Below are positions 1 to 6,551 of a stretch of DNA of 24,019 nt, in pieces (positions within the stretch are counted from its first letter, which is position 1; the number at the start of each line of letters is the position of its first letter). Origin of the DNA: a virus; the IMG/VR virus record IMGVR_UViG_3300042868_006100, positions 1 to 24,019 of that record; one strand, written 5' to 3'. The notes below the pieces were generated by a model. It saw nothing but the letters and a program-made list of their open reading frames with translations. It searched no databases and was not told where the DNA came from. The position numbers were made by a program, and so were the translations under genes.

Positions 1-119
1 GATTGGCATTAGAGAATGCAGGAAGTATTGCATCTCTATTATTAACAACCGAATGTGTAATAGCAACGGAAAAAGAAGAAAAACAATTACAAATGCCACA
101 AGGTGGATTTGGAATGTAA
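1..119 (+). CDS. groL: GroEL-like chaperonin (Hsp60), C-terminal end only
   Basis: Only the last 38 residues lie in the window (frame begins at base 3, TAA at 117-119). They read LALENAGSIASLLLTTE and end in a Gly/Met tail, GGFGM. The ALxNAxSxAxLxLTTE block is the conserved helix near the C-terminus of group I chaperonins, and Gly-Met tails are typical of GroEL. GroEL forms the folding chamber for cytosolic proteins; phage-encoded GroEL homologues are known in some large phages. The protein would be about 540 residues if complete, with its start upstream of the window. Identity is well supported by the motif, but so short a piece does not show whether ATPase residues are intact or whether a GroES partner exists. 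Confidence 0.85.
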   Translation, partial: LALENAGSIASLLLTTECVIATEKEEKQLQMPQGGFGM

Positions 120-144
120 TAAATAAAACAATAAAACAAAACAA

Positions 145-351
145 ATGGCAAAGTATTATTCAGTACAAGTAGCAATCGAAGTAGAAGATGCTAAAGGTAA
201 GATTAAAAAACAAAAAGAAAACTATTTAGTAGACGCAATGTCAGTAACGGAAGCAGAAGCTAAGTTGGTAAACAAATTCATTGAAGAAGCAGTTAAGCTT
301 GAATATGAAGTAGTAAAAGTATCAGAAACAAACATTATTGAAGTATTCTAA
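145..351 (+). CDS. DUF4494-like small protein
   Basis: This 68-residue acidic protein has a short beta-rich N-terminus (KYYSVQVAIEVEDAKGKIKK), then NYLVDAMSVTEAEAKLV. The YLVDAxSxTEAEAxL signature matches the Bacteroidota and phage family DUF4494 as I recall it. Its function is unknown. The start follows an A-rich leader (aaacaaaacaa) with no Shine-Dalgarno sequence. It lies 25 bases after the groEL stop and one base before the next ORF, so it is probably co-transcribed with both. Confidence 0.75.
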   Translation: MAKYYSVQVAIEVEDAKGKIKKQKENYLVDAMSVTEAEAKLVNKFIEEAVKLEYEVVKVSETNIIEVF

Positions 352-352
352 T

Positions 353-601
353 ATGGAAAAAGAACTCAAAGAACAAAAGGAATTAGTCCTTAAAAGAGTT
401 CCACCGGGAGATAGATGGATATTTGCAAATGGTAAAAATTCGGCAGTATATCCATCTCTCACCGATGCTTTGGAGAGTTGGTATCAAACAAATGGAGATA
501 CCAACTTTTATATTGAAGCAAGAAAGGGAACTGTGGAAATCATTAGACAAGAAGAAGTAGAAATACCCGTTAAAAGATTTTCTCTATACGGAGAAGATTA
601 A
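353..601 (+). CDS. Hypothetical protein, 82 aa
   Basis: I do not recognise this protein. The ATG at 353 is chosen because it lies one base after the previous stop; an in-frame ATG at 338 would add five residues and overlap the upstream gene by 14 bases. It is charged, with a Lys/Glu-rich N-terminal helix, then a compact part containing GDRWIFANGKNSAVYPSLTD and a C-terminal beta-like segment ending FSLYGED. There is no signal peptide, membrane segment or cysteine pattern. It is the last gene before the promoter-like element at 603-632. Confidence 0.6.
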   Translation: MEKELKEQKELVLKRVPPGDRWIFANGKNSAVYPSLTDALESWYQTNGDTNFYIEARKGTVEIIRQEEVEIPVKRFSLYGED

Positions 602-602
602 T

Positions 603-632
603 TTTGCGAAAAATTTTTAATATTTATATTTA
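603..632 (+). promoter_or_regulatory. Bacteroidota-type promoter candidate
   Basis: TTTG at 603-606, an 18-nt spacer and TATATTTA at 625-632, followed by an A-rich leader to the ATG at 656. This matches the Bacteroidota -33/-7 architecture, with a spacer two bases shorter than the strong copies later in the window. Confidence 0.45.
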
Positions 633-655
633 ATTCTAAACAAAAACAAAAAACA

Positions 656-913
656 ATGAGTACATTAGTATTAGTAGTAGTTACATTGGCAGTAGCAGGT
701 GCAATTACTTATATCCTTATGAAAAAGGGTACAATCGCAGACACAAACAACAACAACATTCCAGATGCAATCGAAGAGAAAGTAGAAGAAGTTAAAGTTG
801 TAGTTAAGAAAGCAAAAGCTAAAGTAGAAAAAGTAAAGACTGCAGTAGCTGAAGTAAAAAAAGTAGCTGATAAAGTAAAGAAGCCAGCAACTAAGAAAAC
901 AACAAAAAAATAA
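656..913 (+). CDS. Small membrane-anchored Lys-rich protein
   Basis: This 85-residue protein has three parts. Residues 1-21 form one hydrophobic membrane segment (STLVLVVVTLAVAGAITYIL). Residues about 29-40 read DTNNNNIPDAIE, resembling the calcium-binding DxNxNxxxDxxE loops of thrombospondin-3 or dockerin type. Residues 43-85 are a Val/Lys/Ala-rich helix ending in a histone-H1-like tail (KKPATKKTTKK). The basic tail could bind nucleic acid or lipid phosphates; this is inferred from composition only. The start follows an A-rich leader behind a promoter candidate. Confidence 0.7.
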   Translation: MSTLVLVVVTLAVAGAITYILMKKGTIADTNNNNIPDAIEEKVEEVKVVVKKAKAKVEKVKTAVAEVKKVADKVKKPATKKTTKK

Positions 914-941
914 GTAAAGTAAATCGGAAAATAACTAAACA

Positions 942-1064
942 ATGGCAAAATCCATAGGTTCTTCAAACAAAGTAAGTTTCGGAAAAAGAAAAACAGGTAG
1001 AGCAAAAAAGAGTTATAACAAACATTCACCTAAGCCAAAAGACTATAAAGGTCAAGGTAGATAA
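942..1064 (+). CDS. Short, very basic phage protein, 40 aa
   Basis: An ATG at 942 opens a 40-codon frame ending TAA at 1062-1064. The product starts MAKSIGSSNKVSFGKRKTG and ends KDYKGQGR; about a third of it is Lys or Arg and it has no acidic residue except one Asp. It sits in an operon between two real genes, 28 bases after one and 1 base before the next, with a clean start context. Composition suggests a nucleic-acid-binding or DNA-condensing role, but no family is assigned. Confidence 0.65.
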   Translation: MAKSIGSSNKVSFGKRKTGRAKKSYNKHSPKPKDYKGQGR

Positions 1065-1065
1065 A

Positions 1066-2058
1066 ATGATAAAACTAAAAGACCTACTACGAGAGGAGGA
1101 TGTCGTTAAAAACAAAAAGACAGGTAATGTCTATGTGGTTCAAAAAATGGATCCGAATAAACACGACAAACCTACTCCTGCCGAAATTGAAAAAACAAAG
1201 GCAGCGAATAATGGTCAATTACCAAAATCAGAACCTCAACCCAAACAAACTCCTAACAACACCCCAACCGACAAACCACAAAAAGGCCAAAAGTTAGGGA
1301 GTGACAACTTTAAATCCCCTGCAGAAAAAGCAACGGATATTCCAATGTTAAAGGATTTGATGCCAAATGCAAATTTTGACAGAAAACCTTTATCAGCAGT
1401 TTCACCAATTGAAAGACAACAAATATCTACAATCATTGATAAGTTGGCTGAATTGGGTAAACAAGCAAAAGAGAAAGGAGAAAAGGCACCTAACTTTAAT
1501 TTGTGTCAAGTATCAGTTCCTGGTACTAACTTATATTGTGATGGTAACAAAGGTATTCCTAGAGAGGATATGCCACAATTCAAAGGAACACCTGAACCTG
1601 GTTCTATTGCGGACAAACTCCCAAAGGATGAAAATGGTGAAGCAGATACCGAAGAATTTTTCAAACAAATGTTGAATAAACAAGGTATTAAAGTTTCGGA
1701 ACCAACAGCAGTTCCTGCTGATAGATTAAAAGCAACACAATCGGAATTAGTAGGCCCAAAAGTTGCAGGTATGAGTAAAGTTTTAGCTGACCCAAATCAT
1801 CCAGCATACGGAAAAATTACTGCACCTATATATGTATCCAACGATGGATATGTATTAGACGGACATCACAGATGGGCAGCAGTTGTTGCACACAATGCAT
1901 CAAACCCTGATAATCAAATTCCAATGAATGTTAGAGTCATTGATGAACCAATTGTTCCATTGGTAAAACGTTCAAATAAATTCGCAGAAGAAATCGGTAT
2001 TAGAGCTAAAAAAGCCGATACGGGAGCTGCAGGTGGCCCAACACCGATTACTAAATAA
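1066..2058 (+). CDS. ParB/sulfiredoxin-like domain protein, possible virion protein
   Basis: The 330-residue protein starts MIKLKDLLREEDVVKNKKTG, then has a Pro/Gln/Lys-rich linker (about residues 35-85) and a C-terminal region with the ParB-superfamily motif VLDGHHRWAAV (about residues 263-273) after a beta strand APIYVSNDGY. The GHHRW box is the phosphate-binding loop of the ParB N-terminal/sulfiredoxin fold, which in different members acts as a CTPase, nuclease or phosphotransferase. Fusions with this domain are common in phages; the substrate here is unknown. The N-terminal LKDLL segment and following KKTG/KKDSG-like stretch resemble the ADP-ribosyltransferase two genes downstream, suggesting a shared targeting signal. 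The fold call is good; the biochemical role is open. Confidence 0.7.
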   Translation: MIKLKDLLREEDVVKNKKTGNVYVVQKMDPNKHDKPTPAEIEKTKAANNGQLPKSEPQPKQTPNNTPTDKPQKGQKLGSDNFKSPAEKATDIPMLKDLMPNANFDRKPLSAVSPIERQQISTIIDKLAELGKQAKEKGEKAPNFNLCQVSVPGTNLYCDGNKGIPREDMPQFKGTPEPGSIADKLPKDENGEADTEEFFKQMLNKQGIKVSEPTAVPADRLKATQSELVGPKVAGMSKVLADPNHPAYGKITAPIYVSNDGYVLDGHHRWAAVVAHNASNPDNQIPMNVRVIDEPIVPLVKRSNKFAEEIGIRAKKADTGAAGGPTPITK

Positions 2059-2061
2059 TTT

Positions 2062-2069
2062 TATATTTA
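2062..2069 (+). promoter_or_regulatory. TATATTTA -7-like box before the endolysin gene
   Basis: TATATTTATATT lies 18-25 bases upstream of the endolysin ATG in a 28-base gap. No TTTG box is present 20 bases upstream, so this may be a second promoter class that uses only the -7-like box. Similar boxes stand before the genes at 4251, 16116 and 20783. Confidence 0.35.
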
Positions 2070-2086
2070 TATTAAAATTGTAAATT

Positions 2087-2926
2087 ATGTTGTTAAGAAA
2101 AGGTGATAATAATGAGAATGTAAAGTTAATGCAGCAAAAATTAGGTATTGAACCAGCTGTTACTAACTTTGGCCCAAAAACAGAAGCTGCAGTAAAAGCT
2201 TGGCAGTCTGCACATGGTTTGACTCCAGATGGTATCGTAGGTGATAAGACTTGGGCAATGATTATGGCAGAAGGACAATCGGTTCCTACTCCAGTTGAAA
2301 CTCCAATACCACAATCAACAGGTGGTTTAAAATTAGACAAATTAAAAGGACATATTCCAGATGCAGTAATCGCAATGATTCCTGACACTGCTGCAAAATT
2401 TGGTATTAACACTCCATTAAGATTGGCACACTTTTTAGCACAATGTGGACATGAGAGTGGTGGTTTTAGATTAACACAAGAGAACTTAAACTATTCAGCA
2501 AAAGGTTTGAATGGTATCTTTAAAAAGTATTTCCCAACTGAAGCATCTGCAGCACCTTACAATAGAAACCCACAAAAGATTGCAAACAAAGTTTACTCAA
2601 ATAGAATGGGTAACGGAACCGAATCAAGTGGTGATGGATATAAGTTTAGAGGCAGAGGATATATCCAATTGACTGGAAAAGATAACTACACTACATTTGG
2701 TAAATCAATCGGAGTAGATATGACGGTTAATCCAGATTTAGTAGCATCTCAATATGCATTACTTTCAGCAGCATGGTTCTTTACTAAAAACGGATTACAC
2801 AAGATGGCCGATGGTGGTGCTACTGACCAAGTTGTAACATCTATTACTAAAAGAGTAAATGGTGGAACTATTGGATTGGCAGATAGAATCAAACACTTCA
2901 AAGAGTATTATCATTTATTAGCATAA
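2087..2926 (+). CDS. Endolysin: peptidoglycan-binding domain plus GH19 lytic domain
   Basis: This 279-residue lysis enzyme has two domains. Residues 1-65 are a PG_binding_1 domain (LRKGDNNENVKLMQQKLG, then FGPKTEAAVKAWQ and GIVGDKTW). Residues about 80-279 are a glycoside hydrolase family 19 domain: AHFLAQCGHESGGF, with probable catalytic Glu123 in HES, and FRGRGYIQLTGKDNY around residues 187-201. GH19 phage endolysins cleave the peptidoglycan glycan backbone. There is no signal peptide, so release would need a holin; small membrane-protein candidates lie at 10842-12104. The stop overlaps the next start by one base (TAATG). Confidence 0.92.
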   Translation: MLLRKGDNNENVKLMQQKLGIEPAVTNFGPKTEAAVKAWQSAHGLTPDGIVGDKTWAMIMAEGQSVPTPVETPIPQSTGGLKLDKLKGHIPDAVIAMIPDTAAKFGINTPLRLAHFLAQCGHESGGFRLTQENLNYSAKGLNGIFKKYFPTEASAAPYNRNPQKIANKVYSNRMGNGTESSGDGYKFRGRGYIQLTGKDNYTTFGKSIGVDMTVNPDLVASQYALLSAAWFFTKNGLHKMADGGATDQVVTSITKRVNGGTIGLADRIKHFKEYYHLLA

Positions 2927-3954
2927 TGATGTTACTAAAATCTTTACTAAACGAACTTTCAAATTGGACGGCTATTAAAAAAGATAGTGGTAAGATTGTT
3001 TCTTTTATGAGTAAACAAACTAGAGATGCTGCAATAAAAAAAGGTACACATATTGACTCAAAACAAAAGAAAAAGCTCAACATCAAAAAACCTGTTGGTA
3101 AACCAATGTCATCTATTGATTTTAAGGTTAATAAAAAAGAAGCTCCAATCAAATCTCCCAATGTAACAATAATAAGTAAAACGATAGATGATATAGATAA
3201 TCTATATGACAATATGGTTAGTCGTTGGGCCGATAAAAAAGAAAAACATGTTGTTAAAATAGAAAAAGCTGCAATAAAAGAACAAGGAGAATGGATAAAA
3301 AACTTAATGAAAGATGGCATAATTGATATAGATAATTATGATTCAATAATGGCCAATTGGCAAAAAAATGCAGATAAGGATTCACTAAATTCAATAGATA
3401 AATTCCTTAAAAAATATCAACCACCTCCAATTGAAACAAACGAACCTGTATATAGAGGTATTATTGTTTCAAAAAAAGAATATGTAAAATTATTGGAAGA
3501 TTTTAATAATAAAAAAAATATTAAATTACCAATAGGGTCATTTACAACATTCTTTGATACAGCAACACAATTTGCTAATCCAATAGAACATCCGGTTGTA
3601 ACTACATCCAATAGACCCTATTCCGTTGTTTTTAGAGTTAAAAGTGAATGTGATAAATTAAACGCATTTTCTATGAATAGTAATATTGCATCTAAAGGAT
3701 TAAGAGGTATAACAAAGGTATTTTCAGATGAACATGAGGTATTGATGTCATCCAATCAAAAATATAAAGTAGATAAAATAAATTATGTAAAATTTTCAGA
3801 TAAATATTCATTTGCCAAAAGTATGGCATTTATTGATTTAGTTCAAAAGTGTGCAAAAAATGAAGCAATTGAAGATGGTGTGGATTTGACAAATGATGAA
3901 TTTTATACGAATATATTTCAAACACATATGAGACTAGATAAAGAGGGAGATTGA
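2926..3954 (+). CDS. ADP-ribosyltransferase (ART superfamily, Alt-like)
   Basis: The C-terminal half of this 342-residue protein carries the R-S-E motifs of arginine-type ADP-ribosyltransferases: VYRG (Arg177), GSFTTF (Ser205-Thr208, the STS position) and DEHEVLM (Glu269 and Glu271, the ExE pair). Such enzymes move ADP-ribose from NAD+ to target proteins; T4 Alt is packaged in the head and modifies host RNA polymerase on entry. The N-terminus, MMLLKSLLNELSNW followed by KKDSGKIVSF, resembles that of the ParB-like protein at 1066 and could be a packaging signal. The middle is Lys-rich and probably helical. An ATG at 2929 is an alternative start. The target here is unknown. Confidence 0.82.
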   Translation: MMLLKSLLNELSNWTAIKKDSGKIVSFMSKQTRDAAIKKGTHIDSKQKKKLNIKKPVGKPMSSIDFKVNKKEAPIKSPNVTIISKTIDDIDNLYDNMVSRWADKKEKHVVKIEKAAIKEQGEWIKNLMKDGIIDIDNYDSIMANWQKNADKDSLNSIDKFLKKYQPPPIETNEPVYRGIIVSKKEYVKLLEDFNNKKNIKLPIGSFTTFFDTATQFANPIEHPVVTTSNRPYSVVFRVKSECDKLNAFSMNSNIASKGLRGITKVFSDEHEVLMSSNQKYKVDKINYVKFSDKYSFAKSMAFIDLVQKCAKNEAIEDGVDLTNDEFYTNIFQTHMRLDKEGD

Positions 3955-3968
3955 TTCTCTCTTTTTTA

Positions 3969-4000
3969 TTTGGTATACTAAATAATTTTTCGTATATTAC
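3969..4000 (+). promoter_or_regulatory. Promoter, TTTGG-type strong match
   Basis: TTTG at 3969-3972, exactly 20 nt, then TATATTAC at 3993-4000, preceded by TTCG as in the tmRNA and giant-RNA promoters. It follows the ADP-ribosyltransferase stop. With the usual Bacteroidota spacing, transcription would start at about 4005-4008, on or next to the ATG of the next gene. Confidence 0.7.
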
Positions 4001-4004
4001 TTAT

Positions 4005-4193
4005 ATGGAAAAATTAAAAATTACATTAAATGTCATTATTGTTACCTGTGTAATAGGTTTAGCAATATCTTATTTGACACAATTGATATCAGTATTACCT
4101 AAATTGACATTCTTAGAAGCAGTTGGTGTATATTGTATTTGGACACCTCTACATCATTATTTCAATACAATAGGAAAAGATAATATAGAATAA
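4005..4193 (+). CDS. Small membrane protein, 62 aa
   Basis: The ATG at 4005 is preferred to 3951 because the longer form would run through the promoter box at 3969-4000 and overlap the upstream gene. The product (start MEKLKITLNVIIVTCVIG) has one strong membrane segment at about residues 7-30 and a second, weaker hydrophobic stretch around 32-46, ending in a polar tail GKDNIE. No family is recognised. If transcription starts at the mapped promoter, the message would be leaderless or nearly so. Confidence 0.55.
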   Translation: MEKLKITLNVIIVTCVIGLAISYLTQLISVLPKLTFLEAVGVYCIWTPLHHYFNTIGKDNIE

Positions 4194-4215
4194 ATACTGA
4201 TTATCATCACTCCTT

Positions 4216-4223
4216 TATATTTA
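4216..4223 (+). promoter_or_regulatory. TATATTTA -7-like box before 4251
   Basis: TATATTTATATTCG lies in the 57-base gap before the ATG at 4251, with no TTTG box 20 bases upstream. Same type as the boxes at 2062 and 16090. Confidence 0.35.
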
Positions 4224-4250
4224 TATTCGTAAAAGTAAAATGAGTATAAA

Positions 4251-4904
4251 ATGAAAGCAAAGTTATTGCAATTAAAGCAAAATTGGAGAGATACCCTCAC
4301 ATTGGGCCTTCTAAGTTTAGTAGGTATATGGATTGTATTTGCATTGTTATTTCAACTTACAATGGTTGGTATACATCTTGCAGGTAAAACTGAATTGGAA
4401 ACAAATATAGCAAACTGGTTTAGTTGGAAATTTGATGGAACATTCAAAAACGACCCTAACAATATTTGGTATAATGCCGAAGACCATATTTGGGTTGAGA
4501 GTGTTACAAATCAAGTTAAAATAGGAAAATTAGCCGGAAATAGAAAATTAGAATTCGGCGTAAAGAATATATTGGAAGAATATTTGCAAGATAAAGGTTA
4601 TGACATCACCCCATCTGCAACTTACAAATTGAAAGTGGATATTATATTTTTAGATGTATTAACGACTAAAAAGAATGTATCAGTATTTCATAGTAACGAA
4701 CAAGAAGTTGTTATCCGTTTAAGAGGAACACTTTACAAAGATGGTAAAAAAGAAAAAGAGGTTATGGTTGAAGAAAGTTCATCAGAAATCTCTATGTCAA
4801 CTCTCATAGTAGATGAAGGTGGAAAGTTCAATCAAACTTCGTTAAGTAATGCACTTAAAAAAGGTTCCGGTCAACTTATCACCAAACTATTAGGAGAAAA
4901 ATAA
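4251..4904 (+). CDS. Membrane-anchored periplasmic protein, unknown family
   Basis: This 217-residue protein has a cytosolic basic N-terminus, one membrane helix at about residues 18-42 (LGLLSLVGIWIVFALLFQLT) and a mixed alpha/beta outer domain. The latter contains TYKLKVDIIFLDVLTTKKN and EVVIRLRGTLYKDGKKEKEV, alternating strands like those of envelope lipoproteins of the YajG/CsgG fold type. That resemblance is weak and is only a guess. It is the first gene of the secreted-protein block, its stop overlaps the next start by one base, and a TATATTTA box precedes it. Confidence 0.6.
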   Translation: MKAKLLQLKQNWRDTLTLGLLSLVGIWIVFALLFQLTMVGIHLAGKTELETNIANWFSWKFDGTFKNDPNNIWYNAEDHIWVESVTNQVKIGKLAGNRKLEFGVKNILEEYLQDKGYDITPSATYKLKVDIIFLDVLTTKKNVSVFHSNEQEVVIRLRGTLYKDGKKEKEVMVEESSSEISMSTLIVDEGGKFNQTSLSNALKKGSGQLITKLLGEK

Positions 4905-6550
4905 TGAAAAAAATCATATTATTTATTGGGGTATTTTTATCAGTATCCCTATCGGCATTTAGTCAATTAACAATCAGTCAATCATTATCACCAACAACCG
5001 GATTAAAGGTAGGTGACACTATAAGTGTTAAATATACTTTGACAAAAGGAGATACTATTGTTAATCCTCGTTATCTTTGGTTTAGATACCAATATAACAA
5101 TAAGGCATTGACATATCTTTCAACTGAATTTAATCAGGGTACATCAACTCAAACATTCTACACCGGTTGGACTAGTTATAAGTTCACTCCAAATGTGGGT
5201 GCAAGTGATAACGCTTTGAATTTACAATATACACTGAGTCCTTGGAATTATGCAGTAAATGCAGATTGGAATGTTGGTCAATTGACAATTCAAAGAGCAG
5301 ACCGTTCTATCACCGGATTGTTGGCAACACAAAAATATATCTTAAAAGACCAAAATACTTATAACAACATTTTCAAAATAGACTTAGCAACTGGTACTGA
5401 TACAACTGGTGCAAATGTTGGAACTATTACTGGTGGTGGGTTTTCATCTATATCAAATGTAACGGGTAATACATCACAATTCAAAGTTAGAGTTTTGTTT
5501 CCATCGGGATATTCAATTACTGACCACAATGTTCAATTGATGAGATTGAAATCAGATGGTAGTGGTGATATAGACTGGTCACAACAACCAATTACACAAG
5601 CTGCATTGGATGCAAGTGGTGAGGTAATATTTACATCAGGTGTTAAGGTTGGTGATAGTGTTGGTGTATTTGTATCACCTGCTTCTCAAAAGACTTGGAT
5701 GAATAATGTAATTACAGTTTCAGATGCATATAAAGCATTCTTAGGACATTCTCAAACTGATATTAGTGGAACTGCAAACTTCTTTACAAGACCTGTTTTG
5801 GAAAGAAAAATAGGTAATGTAACAAAGAACGATATGACATTCAACGAAGCTGACTCATATAATTTATTTGCATATGTAATCGGACAAGATGTATCTACAA
5901 ATGCATTTATCCCAACATCAACTGCAACTTCGTGGAGATGGCATAGTGGTTTATTAAATCAAAGTTGGTTAGATGGTGTTACTAAGAATAGAGTATACAT
6001 TACGGCTCCATCACAAACTGTTGATGCAGTATTTGCATGGGGTGGTGACTTAAACTGGTCACACTCATCTCATCCTGACACAATTGCAACTAGAATTACA
6101 CAAGGTAATTTTACAAACTCAATAAACGATAGAAACTTCCAATCATTTTCAGTAAAATCAATGTCATATACTCAACCTACATTTGAAAAGGCAACATTGG
6201 GTATTAACTCTACTTTGGAAAATGGTAAAGTTATATTAACTACAACATTGACAAAAGAAGGATTGGCAGGTTTGCAAGTTATTATGAATTATGATGAAAG
6301 TAAATTAACTTTAGATAATGTTTCATTTGATGCAGGTTCTACAATTACAAACTTCTCAACTCGTGATGGTAGTAGATTAACATTTGGTTCAATTGACCAA
6401 TTAAAGACGGCAAGAATCAAAGTGGGAACACCATATAGATTAGTATTCACACCAAAAGAAACTTTAACAAATACTGCAGGATTATTTTTCTTTATATTAG
6501 CAGATGCAGTTGATGGTTTCGGTAAGAAAGTTGATTTAACAATAGAATAA
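4904..6550 (+). CDS. Secreted protein with dockerin-like and cohesin-like modules
   Basis: The 548-residue protein has a Sec signal peptide (MKKIILFIGVFLSVSLSAFSQ) and a long beta-rich N-terminal region with no family I recognise. A degenerate dockerin-like stretch follows at about residues 305-327 (FNEADSYNLFAYVIG), then a cohesin-like sandwich at about 435-548 (LAGLQVIMNYDESKLTLDNV, then NTAGLFFFILADAVDGFGK). The next gene carries the same two modules in the same order, including SVKSMS/SVKTMS before the cohesin-like part and WGGDLNWSHS/WRGDVNLSHS between the modules, so the two are paralogues. The calcium ligands of the dockerin-like loop appear partly lost here. Likely exported to the periplasm or surface of the infected cell, or part of the virion; no enzymatic domain is visible. 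Confidence 0.75.
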   Translation: MKKIILFIGVFLSVSLSAFSQLTISQSLSPTTGLKVGDTISVKYTLTKGDTIVNPRYLWFRYQYNNKALTYLSTEFNQGTSTQTFYTGWTSYKFTPNVGASDNALNLQYTLSPWNYAVNADWNVGQLTIQRADRSITGLLATQKYILKDQNTYNNIFKIDLATGTDTTGANVGTITGGGFSSISNVTGNTSQFKVRVLFPSGYSITDHNVQLMRLKSDGSGDIDWSQQPITQAALDASGEVIFTSGVKVGDSVGVFVSPASQKTWMNNVITVSDAYKAFLGHSQTDISGTANFFTRPVLERKIGNVTKNDMTFNEADSYNLFAYVIGQDVSTNAFIPTSTATSWRWHSGLLNQSWLDGVTKNRVYITAPSQTVDAVFAWGGDLNWSHSSHPDTIATRITQGNFTNSINDRNFQSFSVKSMSYTQPTFEKATLGINSTLENGKVILTTTLTKEGLAGLQVIMNYDESKLTLDNVSFDAGSTITNFSTRDGSRLTFGSIDQLKTARIKVGTPYRLVFTPKETLTNTAGLFFFILADAVDGFGKKVDLTIE

Positions 6551-6551
6551 T

